From positions 1 through 50,960 of the forward strand of contig CADAVI010000014.1 in NCBI GenBank assembly GCA_902791295.1: a stretch of DNA of 50,960 bases, given 5' to 3'. Shown here piece by piece: positions 17,766-25,606 of this stretch. How positions within the stretch are numbered: the stretch's first letter is position 1; each line of letters opens with the position of its first letter. The notes beneath the pieces were generated by a model. It made no database searches. It was not told the origin of the DNA and saw only the letters and a list, made by a program, of their open reading frames with translations. The stretch is from an uncultured Bacteroidales bacterium. Lineage in GTDB: Bacteria > Bacteroidota > Bacteroidia > Bacteroidales > Bacteroidaceae. The position numbers were made by a program, and so were the translations under genes.

Positions 17766-18691
17766 TTGCTATTCTTCTCCTTAACAATGTTGATGGTGTG
17801 CTCCTTGGCTCCAGAACCGCGCACATCATGCGGCGAGAGGCGCACATGTTCGGACGTATCTTCCGCGATGCTGTCGACTTCAATCTCCGTGTCCAAACTG
17901 TCTTGGGCAACGACAACCGGCGGCTCATGATGGTAGCGCACCAAGGCGATATGGCTCAAGGATGTCACAGCGAACTGTCCTTTAAGGGCAGGCGGCAAAT
18001 AGACACAACCGGAAACCTGGCGGATGCGACTTCCCTTCCGAATCAAACGCTCGCCGATTTCCACCGTTACGGGACGATCATCGTAAATCGTACGTGATAC
18101 GGCAACCGCACTGTCACCCTCATACTGCACGGAGAACTGAACATATACATCCTGCTGTCCTTTTGATGAAAGGGTCTGCGGAGTGAAGGCCCAAAGGAAG
18201 GTATCCCCGGGACGGTATGTGGAGTCTGCCGTGACGGTAAAACGGAATACGTTTTGACGAGTCGTGGCCAACACCAAGCGGAAACTTGAGCCCGACCACA
18301 CATTGGCCGTATCGCCATCGGAGCTCAACGCCGAATAAGCATCGCTTATCTGCTGATCGCTGCTGACACCGAGCGCTTCCGCCTTGCGGTCGAGACGAAG
18401 ACTCACACGCTTCATGATTTCCTTCAGCGTCTCGGCGTGTTCGCACCAATACACCATACTGCTGTCAAACTCGGCCTCGCTGATATTATGCTTCTCAAAC
18501 ACCTGACGGACGCGGATATACCTGTTCTCCGGCACGCTGCCCTCCTCGCTTTCCGCCAATCCCATCGCCAAATGGTAGTCATAAAGCACAGACTCCATTT
18601 TGGATTCTGAGAGTATTCCTTCGGGCAATGAGGGTTTACACGCCGACAGGAAGAGCAGCATAATGAAGAACTTAACGCTGAAACCTCTCAT
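17738..18691 (-). CDS. DUF4296 domain lipoprotein
   Basis: The protein has 317 residues, starting at ATG 18691. The open frame extends farther upstream, but that part is an out-of-frame shadow of lspA. The lipobox LSAC gives lipidation at Cys18. Residues 22-110 match the DUF4296 pattern (PEGILSESKMESVLYDYHLAMGLAE, then F...H.ISEAEFDSSMVYWCEH). The rest has beta-rich character with FRFTVTADSTYRPGDTF, and a basic Lys-rich C-terminus. Genes of this type commonly follow lspA in Bacteroidales. The function is unknown; it is probably an envelope lipoprotein. The start overlaps the end of lspA by 20 bases. Confidence 0.85.
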   Translation of the reverse strand: MRGFSVKFFIMLLFLSACKPSLPEGILSESKMESVLYDYHLAMGLAESEEGSVPENRYIRVRQVFEKHNISEAEFDSSMVYWCEHAETLKEIMKRVSLRLDRKAEALGVSSDQQISDAYSALSSDGDTANVWSGSSFRLVLATTRQNVFRFTVTADSTYRPGDTFLWAFTPQTLSSKGQQDVYVQFSVQYEGDSAVAVSRTIYDDRPVTVEIGERLIRKGSRIRQVSGCVYLPPALKGQFAVTSLSHIALVRYHHEPPVVVAQDSLDTEIEVDSIAEDTSEHVRLSPHDVRGSGAKEHTINIVKEKNSKWVKRKKRK

Positions 18692-19271
18692 GATAAAACA
18701 GGATGAGGGCCACAACGCCACACGAGATGGCAGAATCGGCCAGATTGAATATCGGAGAGAAGAAAATGAAGTGTTCTCCACCGACAAGCGGCATCCACAA
18801 GGGCCAGTCCCAAGACACCAAAGGGAAATAGAGCATGTCCACGACGCGTCCTCTGAAGAGCACGTCGTAGCCGAACCCCCATGCCGTGAAATGAGCCACG
18901 GCAGGAGGGTCGGGAGCATTGAAGATAACGCCATAGAAGACGCAATCAATGATATTGCCCACCGCACCTGCCGTGATTAACGCAATACAGACGAGATAGC
19001 CGGGGCGCTCGTTGCGTCTGAGCAAACGCCACATATACCACATCAGCCAGCAGGCGGCGATGACACGGAAACCTGTGAGCATATACTTGTCCACGAGTTC
19101 CATGCCAAAAGCCATGCCTCTGTTCTCCGTGAAGAGGATATAGAACCAATCGGTCACACGGATGCTTTCGTGCAGAGCCATGTGGGTCTTCACCCACAGT
19201 TTCGTGCACTGGTCTGCAATCAAGACACTCAGCACGGTGGCCAGAACAACGAAAAGATTCCTTCTGTTCAC
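18672..19271 (-). CDS. lspA: Lipoprotein signal peptidase (signal peptidase II)
   Basis: This 199-residue inner-membrane aspartic protease cleaves the signal peptide of prolipoproteins after diacylglycerol transfer. It has four membrane helices. The family motifs are present: ADQCTKLWV near the N-terminus, TENRGMAFGM, then the catalytic aspartates in GNIIDCVFYG (about residue 107) and FNLADSAI (about residue 178). The extra stretch between them (residues 115-160) is longer than in E. coli LspA, as is usual in Bacteroidota. It starts at GTG 19271, which overlaps the ileS stop as GTGA, so expression is coupled to ileS. The many lipoproteins in this window would be its substrates. Confidence 0.93.
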   Translation of the reverse strand: MNRRNLFVVLATVLSVLIADQCTKLWVKTHMALHESIRVTDWFYILFTENRGMAFGMELVDKYMLTGFRVIAACWLMWYMWRLLRRNERPGYLVCIALITAGAVGNIIDCVFYGVIFNAPDPPAVAHFTAWGFGYDVLFRGRVVDMLYFPLVSWDWPLWMPLVGGEHFIFFSPIFNLADSAISCGVVALILFYHERFQR

Positions 19272-22200
19272 TGTTTCTTCAGACTGAGTGCGCTGCCGCC
19301 GACAGTTATCTCAGTGGCCAGTGTAGCAGAGGATATCATATCACTGAACTGCTCCAGACACTTGACGTTCTGCTCCGTGTCAGGCACGGTGAGGCTGATA
19401 CGGTCGGTGATTTCCAAGCCGCTGTCCTTACGCAACTGCTGGATGGCACGAATCAGCTCGCGGGCTACGCCCTCAAGTCGGAGTGCTTCGTCAATTTCCA
19501 GATCAAGAGCAACTGTGAGCGCGCCTTCATTGGCCACCGTCCAACCGGGAATATCCTCACTGAAGATATCCACATCGGCCGCCTCCACCACAGCCTCCGT
19601 ACCGTCGGAAAGCTGCAGAGAGATACTTCCCTGCTCCAACGTGGCAATCTGATCCTGAGAAAGTGCGTCGACAGCAGCTGCTACAGCCTTCATACGGGAA
19701 CCGAACTTGCGGCCCATGACGCGGAAATTGCACTTCACTTTCTTCGTGAGCATGCCGCTACCCTCCACGAACTCTATCTCCTTCACGTTGACCTCATCGA
19801 GAATCAACTGCTTCATAGCTTCAATACGAGCTTTTTCCTCAGGAGACAGAGCCGGGATAGCAATGCGCTTGAGAGGCTGTTTCACTGCAATTTGCTCCTT
19901 CTTACGCAATGCGTGAATCATGGACGTAATCTGCTGCGTCATCTTCATGCGTGCCTCCAGCTCCTCGTCGATGGCGGATTCATCACACTGAGGGAAAGAA
20001 GCCAGGTGAACACTCTTCACGTCATCCGCAGCAGCCTGATGCAAATCGCGATAGAGGCGATCGGCATAGTAAGGCGCTATCGGAGCCATCAGACGGCTGA
20101 CAGTATCCAACGCAGCATAAAGCGTCTGGTAGGCAGCCTGCTTGTCGTCGGTCATCTCGCCGCCCCAGAAACGCCTCTTGGACAGACGCACGAACCAGTT
20201 GGACAAGTCGTCGATAACGAACGACTGAATCAGACGGCCGGCTTTCGTAGGCTCATAGCTTTCAAGACACTTATTGACCTCCCTAACCAAAGAATTCAAC
20301 GACGACAACAGCCAACGATCCATCTCGCAGAGCTTATCGCGACCTACAGGCTGTTCAGCTCCGGTCCAGCCATCCACGTTTGCATACATGGCAAGGAAGG
20401 AGTAGGTCTGATAAAGCTTACCAAAGAACGTGCGGCTAATTTCCTGCACACCGGCCTCGTCAAACTTAAGATTATCCCAAGGCTGGGAATTGGTGATCAT
20501 ATACCAACGCACGGCGTCCGCACCATATTTTTCAATGGCGGCAAAGGGATCCACTGCGTTACCCAGGCGTTTGGACATCTTCATGCCGTTCTTGTCCAAC
20601 ACCAATCCGTTGGAGATGACGGCCTTGTAGGCCACAGAGTCAAACACCATCGTGGCGATGGCATGCAGCGTGAAGAACCAGCCGCGGGTCTGATCCACGC
20701 CTTCTGCAATAAAGTCGGCGGGAAAACAACGACCACTGTCAAGCAACTCCTTGTTTTCAAACGGATAATGAATCTGGGCATAAGGCATGGCGCCGGAGTC
20801 AAACCAGACGTCAATCAAGTCGAGCTCGCGTGTCAACACACTGCCGCTCTCCCCTACCAGTTTGATTTCATCCACATATGGGCGGTGAAGATCGATGCAA
20901 TCATAGTTCTCCTGCGACATATCCCCGGGCACAAAGCCTTTCTCCTTAAGAGGATTGGAGCTCATCACACCGGTCTTAACGGCTTTCTCTATTTCATTAT
21001 AAAGTTCCTCCACACTGCCGATGCAAATTTCTTCACGAGTCTCCCTGTTGCGCCAGATGGGCAACGGTGTGCCCCAGTAGCGGGAACGCGAGAGATTCCA
21101 GTCGTTCAGATTTTCCAGCCACTTACCGAAACGTCCCGTGCCGGTTGCTTCCGGTTTCCAGAGAATCGTCCTGTTGAGTTCTATCATACGCTCCTTGGCA
21201 GCCGTAGAGCGAATGAACCATGAATCCAACGGATAGTAAAGCACCGGCTTGTCCGTGCGCCAACAATGTGGATAGTTGTGCACATGCTTCTCTATCTTAA
21301 AGGCTGTCCCCTCATCCTTCATCTCGATACAGAGGATGACGTTCAGGTCCATGTCCTTCTGAGCGGCTTTCTCATCGTAGCGGCCGCCCTGGTTGTATTT
21401 AGGATCGTAGGCGTTCTTTACATAAGCACCCTGATGCACGGCGTAAGCATCCTTGTCCACCAAGGTGTTGTAGAACTCCTCATTCATATCCTGAGGCAGG
21501 AAATATTTTCCCTGAAAGTCCACCATCGGCCGGGTGTCTCCGGCTTTGTCCATAACGAACAGGCTCGGAATGCCGGCATCCTTGGCCACCTTGGCGTCAT
21601 CCGCACCGAAGGTCGGGGCGATGTGCACGATGCCCGTACCGTCTTCGGTCGTCACGTAGTCGCCGGGAATCACGCGGAAAGCCTCTGCGCTCTTGTCCAC
21701 ACACTTTCCGTCAACTAATTCGGAGGGCTTGATCCAAGGCATCAGCTGACGATAACGAAGACCTACCAAATCTGAGCCCTTACCTTTCCAAAGAATCTCA
21801 AGCGTCTCGCCCTCTCCTGGTTGGAAATATGACGAGAGCCGAGCCTCTGCCACAACGTAAACGGCAAACTCCTCGCTATAAGGGTTCTTACCCTTCACGG
21901 CCACATAGTCAATCTTCGGGCCGACACACAATGCCGTATTGGAAGGAAGAGTCCACGGTGTTGTCGTCCAGGCCAGGATGTAAACCGGCAGTCCGCTACA
22001 CTTATCCGTCAGTCCGCTCAGTTTCGACGTTACAGCAAACTGCGCCGTCACAGTCGTATCTTTCACATCGCGGTAGCAACCCGGTTGATTCAGCTCGTGG
22101 CTGGAAAGTCCGGTTCCGGCGGCCGGGGAATAAGGCTGAATGGTGTAGCCCTTATAGAGCAGATTCTTTTCGTAGAGTTGCTTTAGCAGCCACCACAACG

Positions 22201-22678
22201 ACTCAATGTACTTATTATCATAAGTGATGTAGGGATGCTCCATGTCCACCCAATAACCCATCTTATGGGAGAGGTCGGTCCACTCCGAGGTGAACATCAT
22301 CACATTTTTGCGACATTTGTCGTTATATTCTTCAATGGAAATGGTCTTACCAATATCCTCTTTGGTGATACCCAATTCCTTCTCCACACCGAGCTCCACC
22401 GGGAGTCCGTGCGTGTCCCATCCTGCCTTGCGGCCCACCTGGTAGCCCTTCATCGTCTTGAAACGACAGAAGGTGTCTTTGAGACTGCGTGCCAACACAT
22501 GATGGATGCCGGGATGTCCGTTAGCCGATGGAGGCCCCTCAAAGAAGATAAATGAAGGGCAGCCTTCCCTTTCGGTGAAGGATTTATGGAAGACGTCCTC
22601 TTCATCCCATTGCTTCAAGACTTCCTTTCCTGTTTGAGAAAGGTCTAACTTACTGTGCTCTGCGAATTTTTTGCTCAT
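19268..22678 (-). CDS. ileS: Isoleucyl-tRNA synthetase
   Basis: This 1136-residue class I synthetase starts MSKKFAEHS at 22678. An in-frame ATG at 22747 lies in the upstream terminator/repeat and is rejected. The HIGH-equivalent motif is GHPGIHH (near residue 50) in GPPSANGHPGIHH. An editing domain (CP1) follows, with DGTGIVHIAPTFGADD. The KMSKR loop is GMKMSKRLGN near residue 698, and the anticodon-binding domain and C-terminal extension complete the long form. The enzyme charges tRNA-Ile and edits valine. It heads a coupled operon with lspA, the DUF4296 lipoprotein and a small protein. In several Bacteroides genomes, as I recall, a TraR/DksA gene sits between ileS and lspA; here the two genes overlap directly. 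Confidence 0.96.
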   Translation of the reverse strand: MSKKFAEHSKLDLSQTGKEVLKQWDEEDVFHKSFTEREGCPSFIFFEGPPSANGHPGIHHVLARSLKDTFCRFKTMKGYQVGRKAGWDTHGLPVELGVEKELGITKEDIGKTISIEEYNDKCRKNVMMFTSEWTDLSHKMGYWVDMEHPYITYDNKYIESLWWLLKQLYEKNLLYKGYTIQPYSPAAGTGLSSHELNQPGCYRDVKDTTVTAQFAVTSKLSGLTDKCSGLPVYILAWTTTPWTLPSNTALCVGPKIDYVAVKGKNPYSEEFAVYVVAEARLSSYFQPGEGETLEILWKGKGSDLVGLRYRQLMPWIKPSELVDGKCVDKSAEAFRVIPGDYVTTEDGTGIVHIAPTFGADDAKVAKDAGIPSLFVMDKAGDTRPMVDFQGKYFLPQDMNEEFYNTLVDKDAYAVHQGAYVKNAYDPKYNQGGRYDEKAAQKDMDLNVILCIEMKDEGTAFKIEKHVHNYPHCWRTDKPVLYYPLDSWFIRSTAAKERMIELNRTILWKPEATGTGRFGKWLENLNDWNLSRSRYWGTPLPIWRNRETREEICIGSVEELYNEIEKAVKTGVMSSNPLKEKGFVPGDMSQENYDCIDLHRPYVDEIKLVGESGSVLTRELDLIDVWFDSGAMPYAQIHYPFENKELLDSGRCFPADFIAEGVDQTRGWFFTLHAIATMVFDSVAYKAVISNGLVLDKNGMKMSKRLGNAVDPFAAIEKYGADAVRWYMITNSQPWDNLKFDEAGVQEISRTFFGKLYQTYSFLAMYANVDGWTGAEQPVGRDKLCEMDRWLLSSLNSLVREVNKCLESYEPTKAGRLIQSFVIDDLSNWFVRLSKRRFWGGEMTDDKQAAYQTLYAALDTVSRLMAPIAPYYADRLYRDLHQAAADDVKSVHLASFPQCDESAIDEELEARMKMTQQITSMIHALRKKEQIAVKQPLKRIAIPALSPEEKARIEAMKQLILDEVNVKEIEFVEGSGMLTKKVKCNFRVMGRKFGSRMKAVAAAVDALSQDQIATLEQGSISLQLSDGTEAVVEAADVDIFSEDIPGWTVANEGALTVALDLEIDEALRLEGVARELIRAIQQLRKDSGLEITDRISLTVPDTEQNVKCLEQFSDMISSATLATEITVGGSALSLKKQ

Positions 22679-22690
22679 TCTTAAATCCGT

Positions 22691-22720
22691 AAAAAGGAGT
22701 TGGCCTCGACCAACTCCTTT
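22691..22720 (-). terminator. Terminator of the FAS1-SusCD operon
   Basis: A perfect 11-bp stem (22693-22703 with 22710-22720) with a 6-base loop is followed on the minus strand by TTTTT. It lies about 50 bases after the last susD-like stop and only 12 bases before the ileS start codon. Confidence 0.88.
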
Positions 22721-22770
22721 GATTGTGTTGAAATTTGCCTCGACCAACTCCTTTGATTGTGTTGAAATTT
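22703..22770 (-). repeat. 34-bp perfect tandem duplication at the operon end
   Basis: Two identical 34-bp copies sit side by side (22703-22736 and 22737-22770). Copy 2 touches the stop codon of the long SusD gene. Each copy contains one arm of the terminator stem (right arm 22710-22720; duplicate 22744-22754), while the other arm exists once. Confidence 0.95.
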
Positions 22771-25594
22771 ATTCCTTAGGACCGATACCCACCTCGTCCG
22801 AAGGCCAGAATCGCAGGAACCAGTTCTTGTAGTTACTGAGATCTCCGACCACTCCGGAACCTCTTGTGACGGTTCGGTTGTACTTGTCCGAGTGGTAGTT
22901 ATAGTTGTTACGCGTGCCGATGGCGTCCACCATGGTCTTCGTGTCGGGTGAAGCGAAGCCGTTGCCCTTCCAGAAGGCGTAGCGCATCAGGTCGTAGAAA
23001 CGCTTGCCCTCGTAGGCAAATTCAAGGGCCTGCTCATCGAGCACCATCTTGGCCACCATCTGCTGGTCCTGCTCCAAACACTTGGCGCGGGTGTCGTGTT
23101 TCCAGTTCTTGTAGTCAGTGATGAGATACTCACGATATTTCTCATAAGCTTCAAGATCTGACAAATACTGTTCATATTTCTCCAACAAATTGTCATACGC
23201 ATCCAATGCTGCCTGATACCTAACCCACTCACCGTTATAAGTAGCTATCAACGTGGCCGTCTTGGCGTAAGGATACGTCTGAAGTTTCTCCCACTTGGCG
23301 TCAAGTTCAGCCTGTGCATCGGTCACATTGGGGCAGTTCTGGTAGTATTGAAGCCACTTAGCCTTAACCTCTGCCTCGGTGAACACATTATCAATATTCA
23401 GGACATCCGTCGTGTCGTTGTAGTTCTCTTCAGTCGTCGTTGCGGGATCATGCAAAGGATTGAAAGGATAGTACGTTGCACTGGACTTAGGCTCCACACG
23501 CTTCAGATACGGATTTCTGGACAAATTGGTCCACTTTTGTCTTTGTCTGTTCTGTGCTGTTCTTCCGGTACGCCACACTTTCTTGTAATAAGCCAACCAC
23601 AAAGCCTGACACTCGTCCGCCGGATAGATGTTATCAATAGTAACGTCCGTCGTCTCCTCCACATTGGTAGTGTTCGGATCATCGGGATGAGCGGGATTGA
23701 ACGGATAGAGACTCTCTGTGATGGTGGAAGGATCAATACCGGGGGAAGGCTTCACGGGCTTCGTGGGCTCAGACACTGGGCTGGGCCTAAACTTGTGTAC
23801 TTTGCCGTCGGTGCCGGTAGGTGCAGGAGGCGCCGGAGTGATACTCTCAAGATTGGAGAGCTGGTAGTAGCGCTCGTTCCACTGATTGCTGCCGCCACCG
23901 CGGGAGTGGATGCCGATGTTGTAACCGCGGGCATCAGAATTGTTTCTGTACTTGGTGGCCATTTGGTCATCCGTCAGAATACGCATGGTGTCGGCAGAGA
24001 GCTCAATGGGTGTCACATAATACTGTTTGTTCCAAGAGAACTCCTTCAGCAGGCTCTCGGCATCTGCCGGAGAGTTGGGCAGAATCCAGGCGTCCATGGT
24101 CTCGTCGTTCACACCGAAAGCGAGGATGGCGTCGGCATAATGGGGATAGCCGGCATAGTTCATGGCCTCGGCCAACTTCAGGAATACTTCCGTCAAGCGA
24201 TATACGGTCACATGTTTGGCATTGCTGTCCGTATGCTTCGAGTTACGGATGGTGGACACCTGACCCTCGTCCTCGTCGTAGATTTGGGCTCCCTCACTCA
24301 TGTACTCAGCGTAACGAAGGTCACCCATCATATGACGTGTTCGGTAGGCCTCTGAAAAGACAATCTTCTCGTTACCGTCTTTGTCTCTGGAGAAGATGGT
24401 CGCATCGCTCTCGGTGTTGTAACCGCCGCAGTAGGTCGTGGTATCGGTCAACTCCTTGAGTCGGTTACTGGGCTTGATGCAGGCTGCCTCAAAAGCACCG
24501 TCGTAGTTGGAGGTGTAATACTTATTCAGCATGTTGTAATTACCCTCTGAGCTGGCAGTGTCCATCAGGAGCACGCTCACCACCTCGTTCTCGAAGTCGT
24601 AAGAGCCCTGTGAGCCGATAAAGCCCCCGGTTCTGCTGGTTGACATAGAGATTCCGCTGGGATCATAGGTTTGGTAGACGGCGTCATAAGCGCCATTATC
24701 AAACATCCAGCTCACATTGTCTCGGCCGGTGTACACCATATAGCCGGCCTCCCTGTTGCGGTTGGCCAAGTAGTGATAGTAGTATCTTGCAGCGCTCAAG
24801 GCATCGTCCTTGCTCTTGTTGAGCACGGCACGCCACAAATACAGGTCACCGAGCACCACATCGCCGGGGAAGAACATGTTCATGTAGTGACAGCTCGCAA
24901 TAAATGAGCCTGCTCCCTGCGACCAGTGCGGATAACCCTGCTCGTCGATGATGTCGCGGCACTCCACGAGATTGTCGTTGTTGAGCAGCCAGTCGATAAT
25001 CTCAACCATGTTCTTGCGGTTGGGGTTCTCCATAGCCTCGTTGATGGTGAGTACGGGCTCCGTCTGGAACGGAATGTTCTCACCGTAGTTGATGGCCAAC
25101 TGGAGGTATGTCCATGCACGGATGAACTTCACCACGGCGTACTCTCTCGCGAAAAGTTTCCTGTACTTGATGTTGCCGTTTGCATCCAGACCGTTCGGCT
25201 GCGTGGTCTCCTTCTGAGTGTCCACATAGTGAAGGAAGGTGTTACAGTTGTTAATCACGGCATAGTAGTCACTGGGCTGGTTGAAACGGTTGTTGTTGAG
25301 TGCCGTCCTGTCGGAGAAATCAAAATTGGCGATGTTCTTCATGTCCGTGGTGGCATTGCTCATCACTTCCACCAGGTCGCCGCGCACCTCACCGAGAATG
25401 TTGGTGCGCACGCCCAATGCCTGCATCTTGGAGATAATACCCAACACATAGGTGGCCGTATCGCTGGGGTTGTCAAGTTTACCCACAGCGGTGCTGGCAC
25501 CATCCTCATAGTCAAGCATATCGTCACAACTTGTGGCGAGGCCCATACCGAAGAGGCCCAACGCCAAAGCTACAATATAGTTTTTCAGTTTCAT
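22769..25594 (-). CDS. SusD/RagB-type surface lipoprotein, extra-long (941 residues)
   Basis: The signal peptide ends in the lipobox ATSC (Cys23), followed by DD, which suits surface export. The SusD N-terminal core (FDFSDRTALNNNRFNQPSDYYAVINNCNTFL, then EYAVVKFIRAWTYLQLAINYGE) and the C-terminal helix (LDEQALEFAYEGKRFYDLMRYA) are both clear. The partner SusC lies 12 bases upstream, so this should be the lid and ligand-binding protein of that transporter. Most SusD proteins have about 500-650 residues. The excess is two tandem modules of about 78 residues (roughly 626-703 and 704-783: YPFNP.H..P.TT...TDV..IDN....E..A.WL.YY...KW..L...PY.K), followed by a charged helical stretch (784-838). The ligand is unknown. 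Confidence 0.92.
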   Translation of the reverse strand: MKLKNYIVALALGLFGMGLATSCDDMLDYEDGASTAVGKLDNPSDTATYVLGIISKMQALGVRTNILGEVRGDLVEVMSNATTDMKNIANFDFSDRTALNNNRFNQPSDYYAVINNCNTFLHYVDTQKETTQPNGLDANGNIKYRKLFAREYAVVKFIRAWTYLQLAINYGENIPFQTEPVLTINEAMENPNRKNMVEIIDWLLNNDNLVECRDIIDEQGYPHWSQGAGSFIASCHYMNMFFPGDVVLGDLYLWRAVLNKSKDDALSAARYYYHYLANRNREAGYMVYTGRDNVSWMFDNGAYDAVYQTYDPSGISMSTSRTGGFIGSQGSYDFENEVVSVLLMDTASSEGNYNMLNKYYTSNYDGAFEAACIKPSNRLKELTDTTTYCGGYNTESDATIFSRDKDGNEKIVFSEAYRTRHMMGDLRYAEYMSEGAQIYDEDEGQVSTIRNSKHTDSNAKHVTVYRLTEVFLKLAEAMNYAGYPHYADAILAFGVNDETMDAWILPNSPADAESLLKEFSWNKQYYVTPIELSADTMRILTDDQMATKYRNNSDARGYNIGIHSRGGGSNQWNERYYQLSNLESITPAPPAPTGTDGKVHKFRPSPVSEPTKPVKPSPGIDPSTITESLYPFNPAHPDDPNTTNVEETTDVTIDNIYPADECQALWLAYYKKVWRTGRTAQNRQRQKWTNLSRNPYLKRVEPKSSATYYPFNPLHDPATTTEENYNDTTDVLNIDNVFTEAEVKAKWLQYYQNCPNVTDAQAELDAKWEKLQTYPYAKTATLIATYNGEWVRYQAALDAYDNLLEKYEQYLSDLEAYEKYREYLITDYKNWKHDTRAKCLEQDQQMVAKMVLDEQALEFAYEGKRFYDLMRYAFWKGNGFASPDTKTMVDAIGTRNNYNYHSDKYNRTVTRGSGVVGDLSNYKNWFLRFWPSDEVGIGPKE

Positions 25595-25606
25595 GACTGT
25601 ATTGAT

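Noticed and set aside
18692..18967. N-terminal extension of the DUF4296 protein
   Set aside because: The extension is an out-of-frame reading of lspA. The true start at 18691 begins a proper lipoprotein signal peptide.
22679..22747. 23-residue extension of IleRS
   Set aside because: It would be translated from the upstream operon's terminator and the 34-bp repeat; the family start is MSKKF.
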